DNA of 47,604 nucleotides. Origin: CAYRZL01 sp964428795 (GTDB lineage: Bacteria > Bacillota > Clostridia > Lachnospirales > Lachnospiraceae). A program made the position numbers and the translations under genes. The DNA lies in NCBI GenBank assembly GCA_964428795.1, contig CAYRZL010000009.1, forward strand, positions 1 to 47,604, in the 5' to 3' direction. The notes beneath the pieces were generated by a model that worked only from the letters and a program-made list of their open reading frames with translations, was not told the DNA's origin and did not search any database. Positions 7,254 to 15,353 of the stretch are shown piece after piece (position 1 is the first letter of the stretch; every line of letters starts with the position of its first letter).

Positions 7254-7919
7254 ATGAAGAGACGCATTTTAGTAATAGAGGATGAACCGGCGATCAATGA
7301 TCTGATCTGTATGAATCTGGAGGTGTCGGGATATACAGCGACCTCCTTTCTGGACGGAGCAGAGGCGGAGGAGGGGCTGTGTAAGGATCATCATTATGAC
7401 TGCGCACTGGTGGACGTGATGTTGCCGGGAAAAAGTGGATTTGAACTTTTACCGGTTTTGAATAATTATGGAATTCCGGTCATTTTTCTCACCGCCAGAG
7501 CGGATATCGCAAGTAAAGTAAAAGGTCTGAAGGGCGGGGCGGAGGATTATATCGTGAAGCCCTTTGAGATGCTGGAGCTTTTGATCCGGCTGGAAAAAGT
7601 GTTGGAGCGGCATGAGGCATCTACCGATATCATTCGGATTCTGGATATAGAAATTGATAAAGGAAAGCGCAAGGTTATGAAAAACGGAGTGGAGATCTAC
7701 CTGAAGCCGATGGAATACGACTGCCTGCTCATGTTTGTAAAGTATAAGAATAAAGCATTGACCCGTGAACAGCTTCTTACAGCGCTGTGGGGTGTGGAGT
7801 TTGAAGGAGAAACCCGCACGGTGGATGCCCATGTGGGGCGCATCCGAAAAAAGCTGGAGTGGCAGCAGGTCATTAAGACGATCCCAAAGGTGGGGTATCG
7901 TTTGGAGGTGGAAGAATGA
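7254..7919 (+). CDS. OmpR/PhoB-family response regulator
   Basis: This 221-residue protein has a receiver domain (residues about 4-115) with acidic pocket E9-D10, the phosphoacceptor Asp at residue 54 (LVDVMLPGKSG), the conserved Thr in FLTA and the Lys in VKPFE. The C-terminal winged-helix domain (about 125-220) includes LTREQLL, the recognition-helix region RTVDAHVGRIRKKL and the final GYRL hairpin. It would be phosphorylated by the kinase encoded next, whose start overlaps this stop (ATGA). I start at the ATG at 7254, giving the standard receiver N-terminus MKRRILVIEDE. The in-frame extension upstream crosses the promoter. The GTTACA direct repeat just upstream suggests autoregulation. Confidence 0.93.
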   Translation: MKRRILVIEDEPAINDLICMNLEVSGYTATSFLDGAEAEEGLCKDHHYDCALVDVMLPGKSGFELLPVLNNYGIPVIFLTARADIASKVKGLKGGAEDYIVKPFEMLELLIRLEKVLERHEASTDIIRILDIEIDKGKRKVMKNGVEIYLKPMEYDCLLMFVKYKNKALTREQLLTALWGVEFEGETRTVDAHVGRIRKKLEWQQVIKTIPKVGYRLEVEE

Positions 7920-9394
7920 AGCTGGTAACAAAAATATTTCTGCAGGTTTGCGTTGGTTTCCTGATTCTGTCTCAGGTTCTTTTTTTCTATTTGCTCTATG
8001 AAACAAAAAAGCAGAATCTGATGGATGTATATGAATATGAAAAAAAGACGTTGTATGAGCTGGCAATGGATTTTGACAGAGAGATTCAGGAATATGATTT
8101 GGGGGAGGAAGATATACGTCTGAAAAATATTGCGGTCCGAAAAGCGTTTCAGGAAATATTCGGAGTGCGTGCTGTGCTCTGTTGGAACGGGGAGGAGTTG
8201 TACAATGAGACCGCATATGAATTTGATTATGATCAGATTAGTATGCAAAAAACAGATAATATTTCATTTGGGTATTTAAGTGAAGATGAAGGAAATCTGG
8301 ATCTGCTGATTGGAAAAGAAGAAGACAGCATATTTCTGATCATTCCATTTGAAATGAGAAAATATGTCGGGGATACCGGCGCAGGACAGGAGCAATATCA
8401 GATCATTTGGTGTAAAGATGTAACAGATATCTATGCAAGGTCCCGGCGTTTGGCGTGGAAAGGTCTGCTTTTTACTGCCATTATATTGGTGATCATGGGC
8501 AGCGTATTTCTGTATTTCTTAAAACGCACGATGCAGCCATTGGAAACATTGAGGACAGCGGCGGCAGGCATTGCGGATGGAAATTATAGGAACCGGGTTC
8601 CGACAGCGCAAAAGGATGAGATCGGCGCTCTCTCAGACAGCTTTAACCGGATGGCAGAGCAGATTGAAGCCCATGTGGAAATGCTTACCGATACAAATGA
8701 GGCGCAGCGTCAATTACTGGCTGCATTGGCGCATGAGTTAAAGACGCCGATGACAGCTATTATCGGTTATGCGGACACGCTGCTGACGGTCCAACTGAAG
8801 GAGGTGCAAAGGCAGAAGGCGCTGCGCTATATCGGGAGTGAATGTCAGAGGTTATCCGGATTGTCCGCCAAAATGATGGAGCTTACCGGATTATATGAGA
8901 CCGGAGAGACTTCTGTTGAAATGGAGTCTGTGTCCGTGAAAGCTTTGTTGGAACGGTTGGCGGATCTGATTTCCTATCGGTTGAAAGAGAAAAATATTAC
9001 ACTCCGCATGGAATGTCGGCCAAAAGACCTTCATCGTATGCTGGATAAAGATCTGATGTTAAGCCTGCTTATGAATCTTGTGGATAATGCGTACAAGGCA
9101 TCTGATGTGGGAAAAGAGATATTTATTATGGCAGATGAAGAAAAGCTGGCGGTACAGGATCAGGGGACAGGCATTCCGAAGAAGGAGATTGCCCGTGTGA
9201 CAGAGGCTTTTTATATGGTAAATAAATCGAGAGCCAAAAGTCAGGGAAGTATCGGGCTTGGTCTGGCACTGTGTCAGAGAATCGCAGATATTCATCATGC
9301 AAAGCTGGAAATTGAAAGTGAAGTGGGCGAAGGGACAAAGGTCATATTTTATTGGACGCAGTTACAAAACAGTTACAGAATGACAGAGAAATGA
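7916..9394 (+). CDS. membrane sensor histidine kinase
   Basis: The 492-residue kinase has transmembrane helices at about 7-28 and 183-203 enclosing an extracellular sensor region of about 150 residues, then HAMP (about 205-258), HisKA with the phosphoacceptor His at 273 (LAHELKTPMTA), and an ATPase domain with N box NLVDNAYKAS (Asn391), G1 DQGTGIP (415-421) and G2 GSIGLGLALC (444-453). It overlaps the response regulator by four bases and is certainly its partner. The signal is unknown. The downstream lipoprotein and ABC genes suggest that it senses envelope stress or a peptide/antibiotic-like ligand. That is inference from the common pairing of such systems with ABC exporters. Confidence 0.93.
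   Translation: MKLVTKIFLQVCVGFLILSQVLFFYLLYETKKQNLMDVYEYEKKTLYELAMDFDREIQEYDLGEEDIRLKNIAVRKAFQEIFGVRAVLCWNGEELYNETAYEFDYDQISMQKTDNISFGYLSEDEGNLDLLIGKEEDSIFLIIPFEMRKYVGDTGAGQEQYQIIWCKDVTDIYARSRRLAWKGLLFTAIILVIMGSVFLYFLKRTMQPLETLRTAAAGIADGNYRNRVPTAQKDEIGALSDSFNRMAEQIEAHVEMLTDTNEAQRQLLAALAHELKTPMTAIIGYADTLLTVQLKEVQRQKALRYIGSECQRLSGLSAKMMELTGLYETGETSVEMESVSVKALLERLADLISYRLKEKNITLRMECRPKDLHRMLDKDLMLSLLMNLVDNAYKASDVGKEIFIMADEEKLAVQDQGTGIPKKEIARVTEAFYMVNKSRAKSQGSIGLGLALCQRIADIHHAKLEIESEVGEGTKVIFYWTQLQNSYRMTEK
9361..9377 (+). promoter_or_regulatory. second GTTACA direct repeat, before the lipoprotein gene
   Basis: GTTACA at 9361-9366 and 9372-9377 are again exactly 11 bp apart, within the last codons of the histidine kinase gene. 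The repeat sits about 95 bases before the lipoprotein start. No convincing -10 stands 21 bases downstream as it does at 7184. TACACT near 9410 is the best candidate. Confidence 0.5.
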
Positions 9395-9469
9395 TGTACG
9401 GAGATGAGCTACACTTATTTCACGGGAAAGCGGAACAGATTTTCTAAAAAAAGCAGAGGTGAAAGAAGG

Positions 9470-11032
9470 ATGAAGAGAAAATACATATATTTGATGAGTG
9501 CAGTTCTTTGTATGACCGGTCTGGCAGGCTGTGTACAGACGCCGGAAGATTCTCTGGTAAAACAAAAGGGAACAACCAGTCTTGGAAATTATGAGGAGGG
9601 CAGCTCTCTTGAAGAAAAGGCGGGAGCAAGTGAAGATTCCCAGGGAGAGAATCTTCTTCGCAGCGTATTAAATGCGCCGGAGCATTATGAAAATGTTTTG
9701 ACGGATGCTACGGGAAAGCTGACTATAAATACGGATGCGGATGTGGAGATCCCGAATGCGGGCAAAATCTCCGCCATCAATGTAAGCCAGCATCCCTTTG
9801 ATCAGGATCAGATCGATCTGATTACAGATGTGTTTTTTCAGGGCGGAAAAATATATGATGCGAATCTGATGAGTGAGATGACAAAGGCAGACTGTATGGA
9901 GAAAATACAGGAGCTGAAGGGTTATGTGGCAGAAGGCAATCTGGATCCCTACGATGCCGGAAAAACAGAGGGCGGAGAGTATCAGTGGGATATCTATGAA
10001 GCCATTGAGGCATGGGAACAGAATTATGAGGAGGCTCCGGAAGAGGTTCAAATGGTGGAGGTCACCCCGTCTATTGAGATAAAGACCTATGGAGAGGGTG
10101 ATAAGGCATACCAGACAGACGATTTTAGCGGATATGTAGAGATGCCGGATGGAGCGGAATATACCTACCGGTTAAAGCATTATAACAGTATGCCTATGGA
10201 GGTGGGGATTTATAAGACCCACATAGATATAAAAACAGGGAAGAAGGATTATCAGTCCGCAAGACCATGGACGGAATACACAATGGTAGCAGGTACAGAT
10301 CATACCGGCTGGAATAATTTTCCAACAGAGGAGGAATTGAAAGAAAATCTTGGTATTACCTACGAGGAGGCAAAGTCACTGGCGGATGAGAAGGTTACTG
10401 CTCTTGGATTTACCGACATGGAAGTAAATGCGTGGGATTATGGCATATACGGAGCGGAGCAGTCGGATATTACGGACGATGTTGTAGATATTGATGTGCA
10501 GGATTATGGGTATATCCTTCATTATACGAGGACCATCAATGAGATTCCGATCACATATACCCTGAATTTGGGAGGCTCCTATGAGAGCATGGACAGTGAT
10601 ATGGAGACATGGAGTTATGAAACCCTTGATATTGTGGTGACAAAGAACGGAATAGACAGTGTGGATTTTTATAACCGGTATGATATCGGAGAAATAAAAA
10701 CGGAAAATCTGAATCTGCTGTCTTTTGATGAGATCATAGAAATCTATGAAAAAATGATTCTGATTGAAAATGCGGAGGTAACCGATTATGTGGAGTCGGA
10801 AACAATCAATGTGGATCGGATCACATTCGGCTATACCCGTATTTACGAGCCCGCCAGCTCAAGTACGGAAGGTGTGCTGGTGCCGGTATGGGATTTCTTT
10901 GGGGGAATATCTTTGGAATATAAAGAAGAAGACGGAACGATACAAAGCTCCGACGATTGCTCAGACAACAGCAGCCATATTACGATCAACGCCATCGATG
11001 GCAGTGTGATCAACCGAAGTCTCGGATATTAG
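9470..11032 (+). CDS. secreted lipoprotein (possibly DUF6034-like)
   Basis: The 520-residue product starts with a lipoprotein signal (MKRKYIYLMSAVLCMTG followed by lipobox LAGC), so Cys22-23 would be lipidated and the protein tethered outside the membrane. A Ser/Glu-rich linker follows, then a large domain rich in aromatic and acidic residues with no catalytic motif I recognise. It reminds me of the DUF6034 lipoproteins of Firmicutes, but that is from memory and uncertain. I start at the ATG at 9470, preceded by GAAAGAAGG. The longer upstream frame lacks a signal peptide. It is the first gene of a run with two membrane proteins and an ABC ATPase, so it may be the extracellular sensor or accessory part of that transporter. 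Confidence 0.75.
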   Translation: MKRKYIYLMSAVLCMTGLAGCVQTPEDSLVKQKGTTSLGNYEEGSSLEEKAGASEDSQGENLLRSVLNAPEHYENVLTDATGKLTINTDADVEIPNAGKISAINVSQHPFDQDQIDLITDVFFQGGKIYDANLMSEMTKADCMEKIQELKGYVAEGNLDPYDAGKTEGGEYQWDIYEAIEAWEQNYEEAPEEVQMVEVTPSIEIKTYGEGDKAYQTDDFSGYVEMPDGAEYTYRLKHYNSMPMEVGIYKTHIDIKTGKKDYQSARPWTEYTMVAGTDHTGWNNFPTEEELKENLGITYEEAKSLADEKVTALGFTDMEVNAWDYGIYGAEQSDITDDVVDIDVQDYGYILHYTRTINEIPITYTLNLGGSYESMDSDMETWSYETLDIVVTKNGIDSVDFYNRYDIGEIKTENLNLLSFDEIIEIYEKMILIENAEVTDYVESETINVDRITFGYTRIYEPASSSTEGVLVPVWDFFGGISLEYKEEDGTIQSSDDCSDNSSHITINAIDGSVINRSLGY

Positions 11033-11044
11033 AGAGGTGACGGA

Positions 11045-11932
11045 ATGTGTCAGAGTTTTGCGGTAGTACGCTATAATTTTATGGGATTTTTTAAGAGCAG
11101 TAAGGTAATCTTCTGTTTCCTGCTTGGATTTGTGCTGTGTTTTCTGCTGAGCAACCGTGTCATGGAGGTGATCGATACATATGGAACTCCGGTTCAGGCA
11201 GCAGAACCTTTTCTTTGGACCTTTGGCGATACTACCGCAATTTTGCTCAGCTCCATGCTGCTGCTTCTGTTATTGTCCGATCTGCCGAAAATGAGTCCGG
11301 TATCGCCTTATCAGTTGATCCGGATTACCAAAAGGCAGTGGCTGACAGGACAATTTTTCTATGTGATTCTGGTGACGGGGCTGTATGTAGGTTTTATGAT
11401 GATATCTACGATTCTGCTCTGCATGAAAATGAGTTATATCGGAAATGTATGGAGTGAGACAGCGGCTATGCTGGCATATTCGAAAGCGGGAGAGGAGCTT
11501 TCCGTACCTTCCACGGTAAAGGTGATGGAAAGTGTGCTGCCTTATGGCTGTACCTTTCAGGTATTGCTGCTCCTGTTTTTCTACGCAATGACACTTGGAT
11601 TTGTGATCCTTATGGGAAATCTTGCATTAAAGAAAAACGGGGGTATGATTCTCGGACTTGCCTATTCTTTGTATGGATTTCTTTTAAATCCGTCAGTTCT
11701 CGGTGTGATCCTTCACAAAGAGGATTATGAGATGTATCAGGTAAATGTGCTGGTCGCATGGATCAGCCCGGTGAGCCATGCTTCCTATGGCAGACATAAT
11801 TTCGGTTATGATCATTTGCCCACAGTGTGGCAGTCCTGCATGATGTTTGCGTTGCTTTTGGCAGTCTTTGTGTTTGTGTCCGTAAAAAGTCTGAAAAAAT
11901 ACCCCTTCCGTTTTATTGGAGAACGACAGTAG
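11045..11932 (+). CDS. multi-pass membrane protein, probable ABC-2-type permease subunit
   Basis: The 295-residue protein has about six hydrophobic helices (first at about 17-40, then 60-80, 100-128, 170-195, 200-225 and 265-285) and no enzyme motif. AGAGGTG precedes the ATG, 12 bases after the lipoprotein stop. With the next membrane protein and the ATPase at 12706 it forms the usual permease-permease-ATPase layout of ABC-2-type exporters. Substrate is unknown. The control by a two-component system suggested upstream would fit a role in exporting or resisting envelope-active compounds. Confidence 0.65.
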   Translation: MCQSFAVVRYNFMGFFKSSKVIFCFLLGFVLCFLLSNRVMEVIDTYGTPVQAAEPFLWTFGDTTAILLSSMLLLLLLSDLPKMSPVSPYQLIRITKRQWLTGQFFYVILVTGLYVGFMMISTILLCMKMSYIGNVWSETAAMLAYSKAGEELSVPSTVKVMESVLPYGCTFQVLLLLFFYAMTLGFVILMGNLALKKNGGMILGLAYSLYGFLLNPSVLGVILHKEDYEMYQVNVLVAWISPVSHASYGRHNFGYDHLPTVWQSCMMFALLLAVFVFVSVKSLKKYPFRFIGERQ

Positions 11933-11947
11933 AGGAAAGGAACAGGT

Positions 11948-12685
11948 ATGGGTGGAGAAATCGGAAGAATGTTAAAAAGCCGGGGATTTTTTGCCGGGGT
12001 TCTTCTGGCGATCGCAGCAATTACGTTTGGAACTGATTTTCCGAATCAGGAAGCCATAGAGGCGCTGCTTTCCCCGGGAACCTTTCTCACACTTGTGCAG
12101 AAAGCGTTGTGTTCTAAAATAGTGGCATTTTTATTCCCGGTGGCGGCAGTCCTGCCATGGAGCATATCGTTTCTTGAGGAATGGAAAGGCGGATATTTGA
12201 AATTCAGTCTGCCCCGGTCAGGTAAACGCAATTATGTGGAGAGCAAAGTTATGACAGTGGCTCTTGCAGGATTTCTTGTCTGGATCGTGGCTGCTGCGGG
12301 AATGGCATTTGTTTTATTTTTGTTGTATTTCCCAAAAGAACAGGTGGGAAGGACAGATGTTGAATTGATAAAAGAATTTATATGTCTGAGCGGCAGAGTT
12401 GGCCTGATCGGGAGCATTTTAAGTCTTTGCGGCGGTATTTTTGGGGTAGTGCTGAAATCCGTCTATATGGCATGGGGATTTCCCTTTGTGTTCTGGTACT
12501 TCGGAATAATTTTAAAGGAACGGTACTTTCCGGAAGCTTATTGGCTGTATCCGCCGGAGTGGATCGAAACAGAGTCCTGTTGGGGAGAAAATAATCTGGG
12601 ATTATGGCTGTTTCTCCTTATTTTTCTGTTGATCGTGACAGGAGTTTTTGGCAGTGTATTGTACAGAAATCTGGATGAATTATAG
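11948..12685 (+). CDS. multi-pass membrane protein, probable second ABC-2-type permease subunit
   Basis: This 245-residue protein has about six transmembrane segments (about 15-35, 57-78, 98-125, 150-172, 178-195 and 218-240). An acidic loop near WSISFLEEWKGGYLKF recalls the cytoplasmic loops of ABC-2 permeases that contact the ATPase. It begins 15 bases after the preceding membrane gene and is followed 20 bases later by the ATPase gene. It is not recognised as a named family, and the transporter role comes from topology and neighbours. Confidence 0.65.
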   Translation: MGGEIGRMLKSRGFFAGVLLAIAAITFGTDFPNQEAIEALLSPGTFLTLVQKALCSKIVAFLFPVAAVLPWSISFLEEWKGGYLKFSLPRSGKRNYVESKVMTVALAGFLVWIVAAAGMAFVLFLLYFPKEQVGRTDVELIKEFICLSGRVGLIGSILSLCGGIFGVVLKSVYMAWGFPFVFWYFGIILKERYFPEAYWLYPPEWIETESCWGENNLGLWLFLLIFLLIVTGVFGSVLYRNLDEL

Positions 12686-12705
12686 AGTGCGGGAGTAAAA
12701 GTCAT

Positions 12706-13362
12706 ATGGAAAAGCAGCCTTGTGTTACGATTTGCCATGTTACAAAACGTTTTGGTGAAGATCTTGTATTAAAAGAAGTGAATTTAGAGCTGGAAGCCGG
12801 AAAGGTATATGGCATTGTGGGAAATAATGGTTCCGGGAAAACGGTTTTAATGAAGTGTATCTGCGGATTTTTGCCGGTGACAACCGGGCAGATCACGGTG
12901 TTTGGAAAAGAGATCGGGAAGGATATAGATTTTCCGGAAAATCTTGGGATTATCATTGAGACACCGGGATTTCTCACAAATCTGACCGGATTGAAGAATC
13001 TGGAGATTCTTGCCGATCTTCAAAAGAAAATATCAAAGTCTGAGATTCGGGATGTCATGAGAAAGGTGGGACTTGACCCAGACATGAAAAAGCAGGTAGG
13101 GAAGTATTCTCTCGGTATGCGGCAGCGTCTTGGAATTGCACAGGCAATCATGGAGAACCCTCAGTTTCTTATTTTGGATGAGCCGTTTAACGGATTGGAT
13201 AAACAGGGTGTAAAGGATATCCGGTGTATCCTGCTGGAGCTAAAAAAAGAGGGAAAGACCATCCTTCTGGCAAGTCACAACGAAGAGGACATACGGATTT
13301 TGTGTGATACTGTGTATGAGATGGATGCAGGGATATTGAGCTGCCGCGATGAGGAGGAATGA
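12706..13362 (+). CDS. ABC transporter ATP-binding protein
   Basis: The 218-residue ATPase has all the needed motifs: Walker A GNNGSGKT (about residue 38), signature YSLGMRQRLGIAQA (about 132), Walker B FLILDEPFNGLD (about 151) and an H-loop ASHNEED (about 190). The signature reads SLGMRQ rather than LSGGQ, the form usual in exporters of the CcmA/BcrA type. It probably powers the two membrane proteins encoded just upstream. Its last codons contain the GAGGAGG ribosome binding site of the next gene, one base before its ATG, so translation of the two is likely coupled. Confidence 0.9.
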   Translation: MEKQPCVTICHVTKRFGEDLVLKEVNLELEAGKVYGIVGNNGSGKTVLMKCICGFLPVTTGQITVFGKEIGKDIDFPENLGIIIETPGFLTNLTGLKNLEILADLQKKISKSEIRDVMRKVGLDPDMKKQVGKYSLGMRQRLGIAQAIMENPQFLILDEPFNGLDKQGVKDIRCILLELKKEGKTILLASHNEEDIRILCDTVYEMDAGILSCRDEEE

Positions 13363-13363
13363 G

Positions 13364-14611
13364 ATGAGAGGATATAAAAGGATAACTCACATTGTATTGG
13401 CGGGAGTGGTTTTATCGGGATTTATCGTACCTTCCCAGAAGCTTGTGCTGGCGCAGGAAATGATCGGGAGTCCGGCATCGGATACTGAGATAACAGAAAG
13501 CCAAACGCTGGAAGATCAGGAAGTCATCCCGGATGCATTGCAGTCGGAAAATAATGATGAAAATAACGATGAAAATAACGACGAAGATAACGATGAAGAT
13601 GATAATGAAGATAACTATGAATACAATAATGAAGATAGTTATGAAGATAATAATGAAAATGGTAATGAAGATTCTGAAAACAGTGAGGAGGTGCTGCGTC
13701 AGCCAAAGATGCTTCTGGAAACCTGTAATCTGTCAGGGCGTGAACTGGAAGCAGGAAGTGAGGATGATATGAAAACGACCTTCCGTAACCAGAGTAAGGA
13801 TGAGGGCATGTATAATCTGAAGATAACTGTCAGCACCCAGACATTGGGAGTCAGACTGGAAAAAACCTCATGGTATGACAGCTATGTGGGAGCGGAGGAG
13901 GCACTTACTCTGGAAAATCAGATACGGACAGATCAGGACATTTCAGAGGGTGATATTCCTCTTACATACACTTTTGAATATGAAGATGAAAAGGGGACAC
14001 AGGTCACAAGTACAGAAAGTTTGTATCTTTCTGTACGCCAGCCGCTGCGGTTAGAGATGGAAACCGGGGATATTCCGGCGCTGCTTTATGCGACCGATAC
14101 AGTGGAGGTGCCGATGAAAGCGTTGAATCTGAGCAGAACGTCGGTTTACAATGTGCGGCTTCATCTGGAGGGAACCGGTTTGTTTCCGACAGAAGATATT
14201 TTTATCGGAAATATGGAACCCGGCACAGAGGGAGAAGGAACCATGCGCATTTATGTCGGAACGAAAACCATGGAAGCAATCGGGCAGGATACGGGGGAGG
14301 ATGAGGCGGAAAAGTATGGTGAAGTAAGCGGCACGATCACACTTTCGTATGAGGATGCGTCCGGTCAGACATATGAGGAGACAAAGGAGTATCACACGGA
14401 AATAAAAAAGCCTCAGATCGTGTCTTTGCAGGTGGAAGAAGAAAAACAGACAAATTCCTGGTGGATTTCAATTCTGGCAGCAGCTTTTGCAGGTATGGGG
14501 GCAGTAATTCTCCTGTTAATTGTAATACTTCGGCGAAAGACAGTGCTTTTGAAGGAGGCACAAATGCACAGATGGTTTCGGGAACAGAGTCCGGGAAGTG
14601 AGCATACATGA
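13364..14611 (+). CDS. membrane-anchored extracellular protein with an Asn/Asp/Glu repeat tract
   Basis: The 415-residue protein has a signal peptide (MRGYKRITHI plus a hydrophobic core, to about residue 30), a low-complexity tract of Asn, Asp and Glu with some Tyr (about 62-108), then beta-rich extracellular repeats resembling COG1361/CARDB-type domains (about 125-355) and one C-terminal membrane helix (about 370-392) with a short basic tail. This is the layout of accessory proteins encoded beside MacB-like or ABC-2 exporters. I start at the ATG at 13364, directly behind the GAGGAGG inside the ATPase gene. It overlaps the next gene by four bases (ATGA). It probably works with the exporter. 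The tract may vary in length between strains. Confidence 0.75.
   Translation: MRGYKRITHIVLAGVVLSGFIVPSQKLVLAQEMIGSPASDTEITESQTLEDQEVIPDALQSENNDENNDENNDEDNDEDDNEDNYEYNNEDSYEDNNENGNEDSENSEEVLRQPKMLLETCNLSGRELEAGSEDDMKTTFRNQSKDEGMYNLKITVSTQTLGVRLEKTSWYDSYVGAEEALTLENQIRTDQDISEGDIPLTYTFEYEDEKGTQVTSTESLYLSVRQPLRLEMETGDIPALLYATDTVEVPMKALNLSRTSVYNVRLHLEGTGLFPTEDIFIGNMEPGTEGEGTMRIYVGTKTMEAIGQDTGEDEAEKYGEVSGTITLSYEDASGQTYEETKEYHTEIKKPQIVSLQVEEEKQTNSWWISILAAAFAGMGAVILLLIVILRRKTVLLKEAQMHRWFREQSPGSEHT
13549..13690 (+). repeat. degenerate 12-base repeats encoding the acidic tract
   Basis: Units such as GATGAAAATAAC and GATGAAGATAAC recur in frame with small changes, giving the repeated Asn-Asp-Glu tract. 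All variation keeps the reading frame because the units are multiples of three. Such tracts can expand or contract by slippage. Confidence 0.7.
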
Positions 14612-15306
14612 AACATCAGGTACATAAAGGTTTTATCTGCATGGTTCTGGCGGTCACAGCGGTCTGCGTGATCTTAAGCTTTAAACTGCTGAAGGAAAAC
14701 AGAAAACAAACTTACATTTTTCAGGAAATGATAGATTTGGGCAATATGACTTATGATGATGCGTTTCTTAAGGAGGCGGAAAAAATTCCGGGCGTGCGTT
14801 CTATAACTCCGGTTCTTGAAGTCCCGGCGCAGATTAAAATCGATGAATACACCATGGATACTGTGCTTACAGGAGTGAGTCTGGAAGAATACCAGATGAA
14901 AGTGGTGAAATCATGGGAGACCTTCAGTGGGGCAGATCCGGTTCTTGTCATCGGTGAAAACAGTCTATCGGGACTTGCGGATGCCAATGGTCATACCATA
15001 TCCGCCGGACAATTAAAGCAGATCATGGAAGATATTGACCAGAAGGAGATCGCATACAGGGTGTCGGCATCGGAAGATGTTCAGGCGGCCGCCTGGAAAA
15101 AATGCCGGGTTGCAGGAATATTTAAAAATATGAAAAACGCCACGGAAAATGAAGAGGTGGAAGGGGCAGATAAAATATTGATCCCGGTTGAGCAGGCGTT
15201 TAAGCTGGCAGGATATGCAGGTTCAGACAATGAAGTTCATCGGATATTACTGACCGTTCAAGGAGAAGAACAGATGAAAAGAGCGGAGAAGTTTTTTACA
15301 CAATAG
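14608..15306 (+). CDS. MacB periplasmic-domain-like protein without a permease domain
   Basis: The 232-residue protein has one N-terminal membrane helix (about 10-28) followed by an extracellular domain resembling the MacB/FtsX periplasmic core: an early IPGVRSITPVLEV segment, a middle VLVIGENSL element, then CRVAGIF and DKILIPVEQAFKLAG. In MacB-type permeases three more membrane helices follow this domain. Here the protein stops right after it. The stop lies beside a 15-bp inverted repeat and a convergent gene, so it may be a truncated permease or a stand-alone accessory subunit. It overlaps the preceding gene by four bases, so it belongs to the exporter operon. Confidence 0.6.
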   Translation: MKHQVHKGFICMVLAVTAVCVILSFKLLKENRKQTYIFQEMIDLGNMTYDDAFLKEAEKIPGVRSITPVLEVPAQIKIDEYTMDTVLTGVSLEEYQMKVVKSWETFSGADPVLVIGENSLSGLADANGHTISAGQLKQIMEDIDQKEIAYRVSASEDVQAAAWKKCRVAGIFKNMKNATENEEVEGADKILIPVEQAFKLAGYAGSDNEVHRILLTVQGEEQMKRAEKFFTQ

Positions 15307-15349
15307 AAAATGCAGATACATTCTGATTATGCAGAAAACTTCTCCGCTC
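15281..15349. terminator. 15-bp inverted repeat between convergent genes
   Basis: GAGCGGAGAAGTTTT at 15281-15295 is perfectly complementary to AAAACTTCTCCGCTC at 15335-15349, with a 39-base loop. The left arm is coding sequence of the upstream gene. Read from the glgB side the stem is followed by TTTTC, so it fits best as a glgB terminator. Read on the plus strand there is no U-run. Confidence 0.5.
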
Positions 15350-15353
15350 AATT

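Noticed and set aside
13524..13706. His/Tyr-rich minus-strand peptide
   Set aside because: It is only the complement of the in-frame Asn/Asp/Glu repeat tract.
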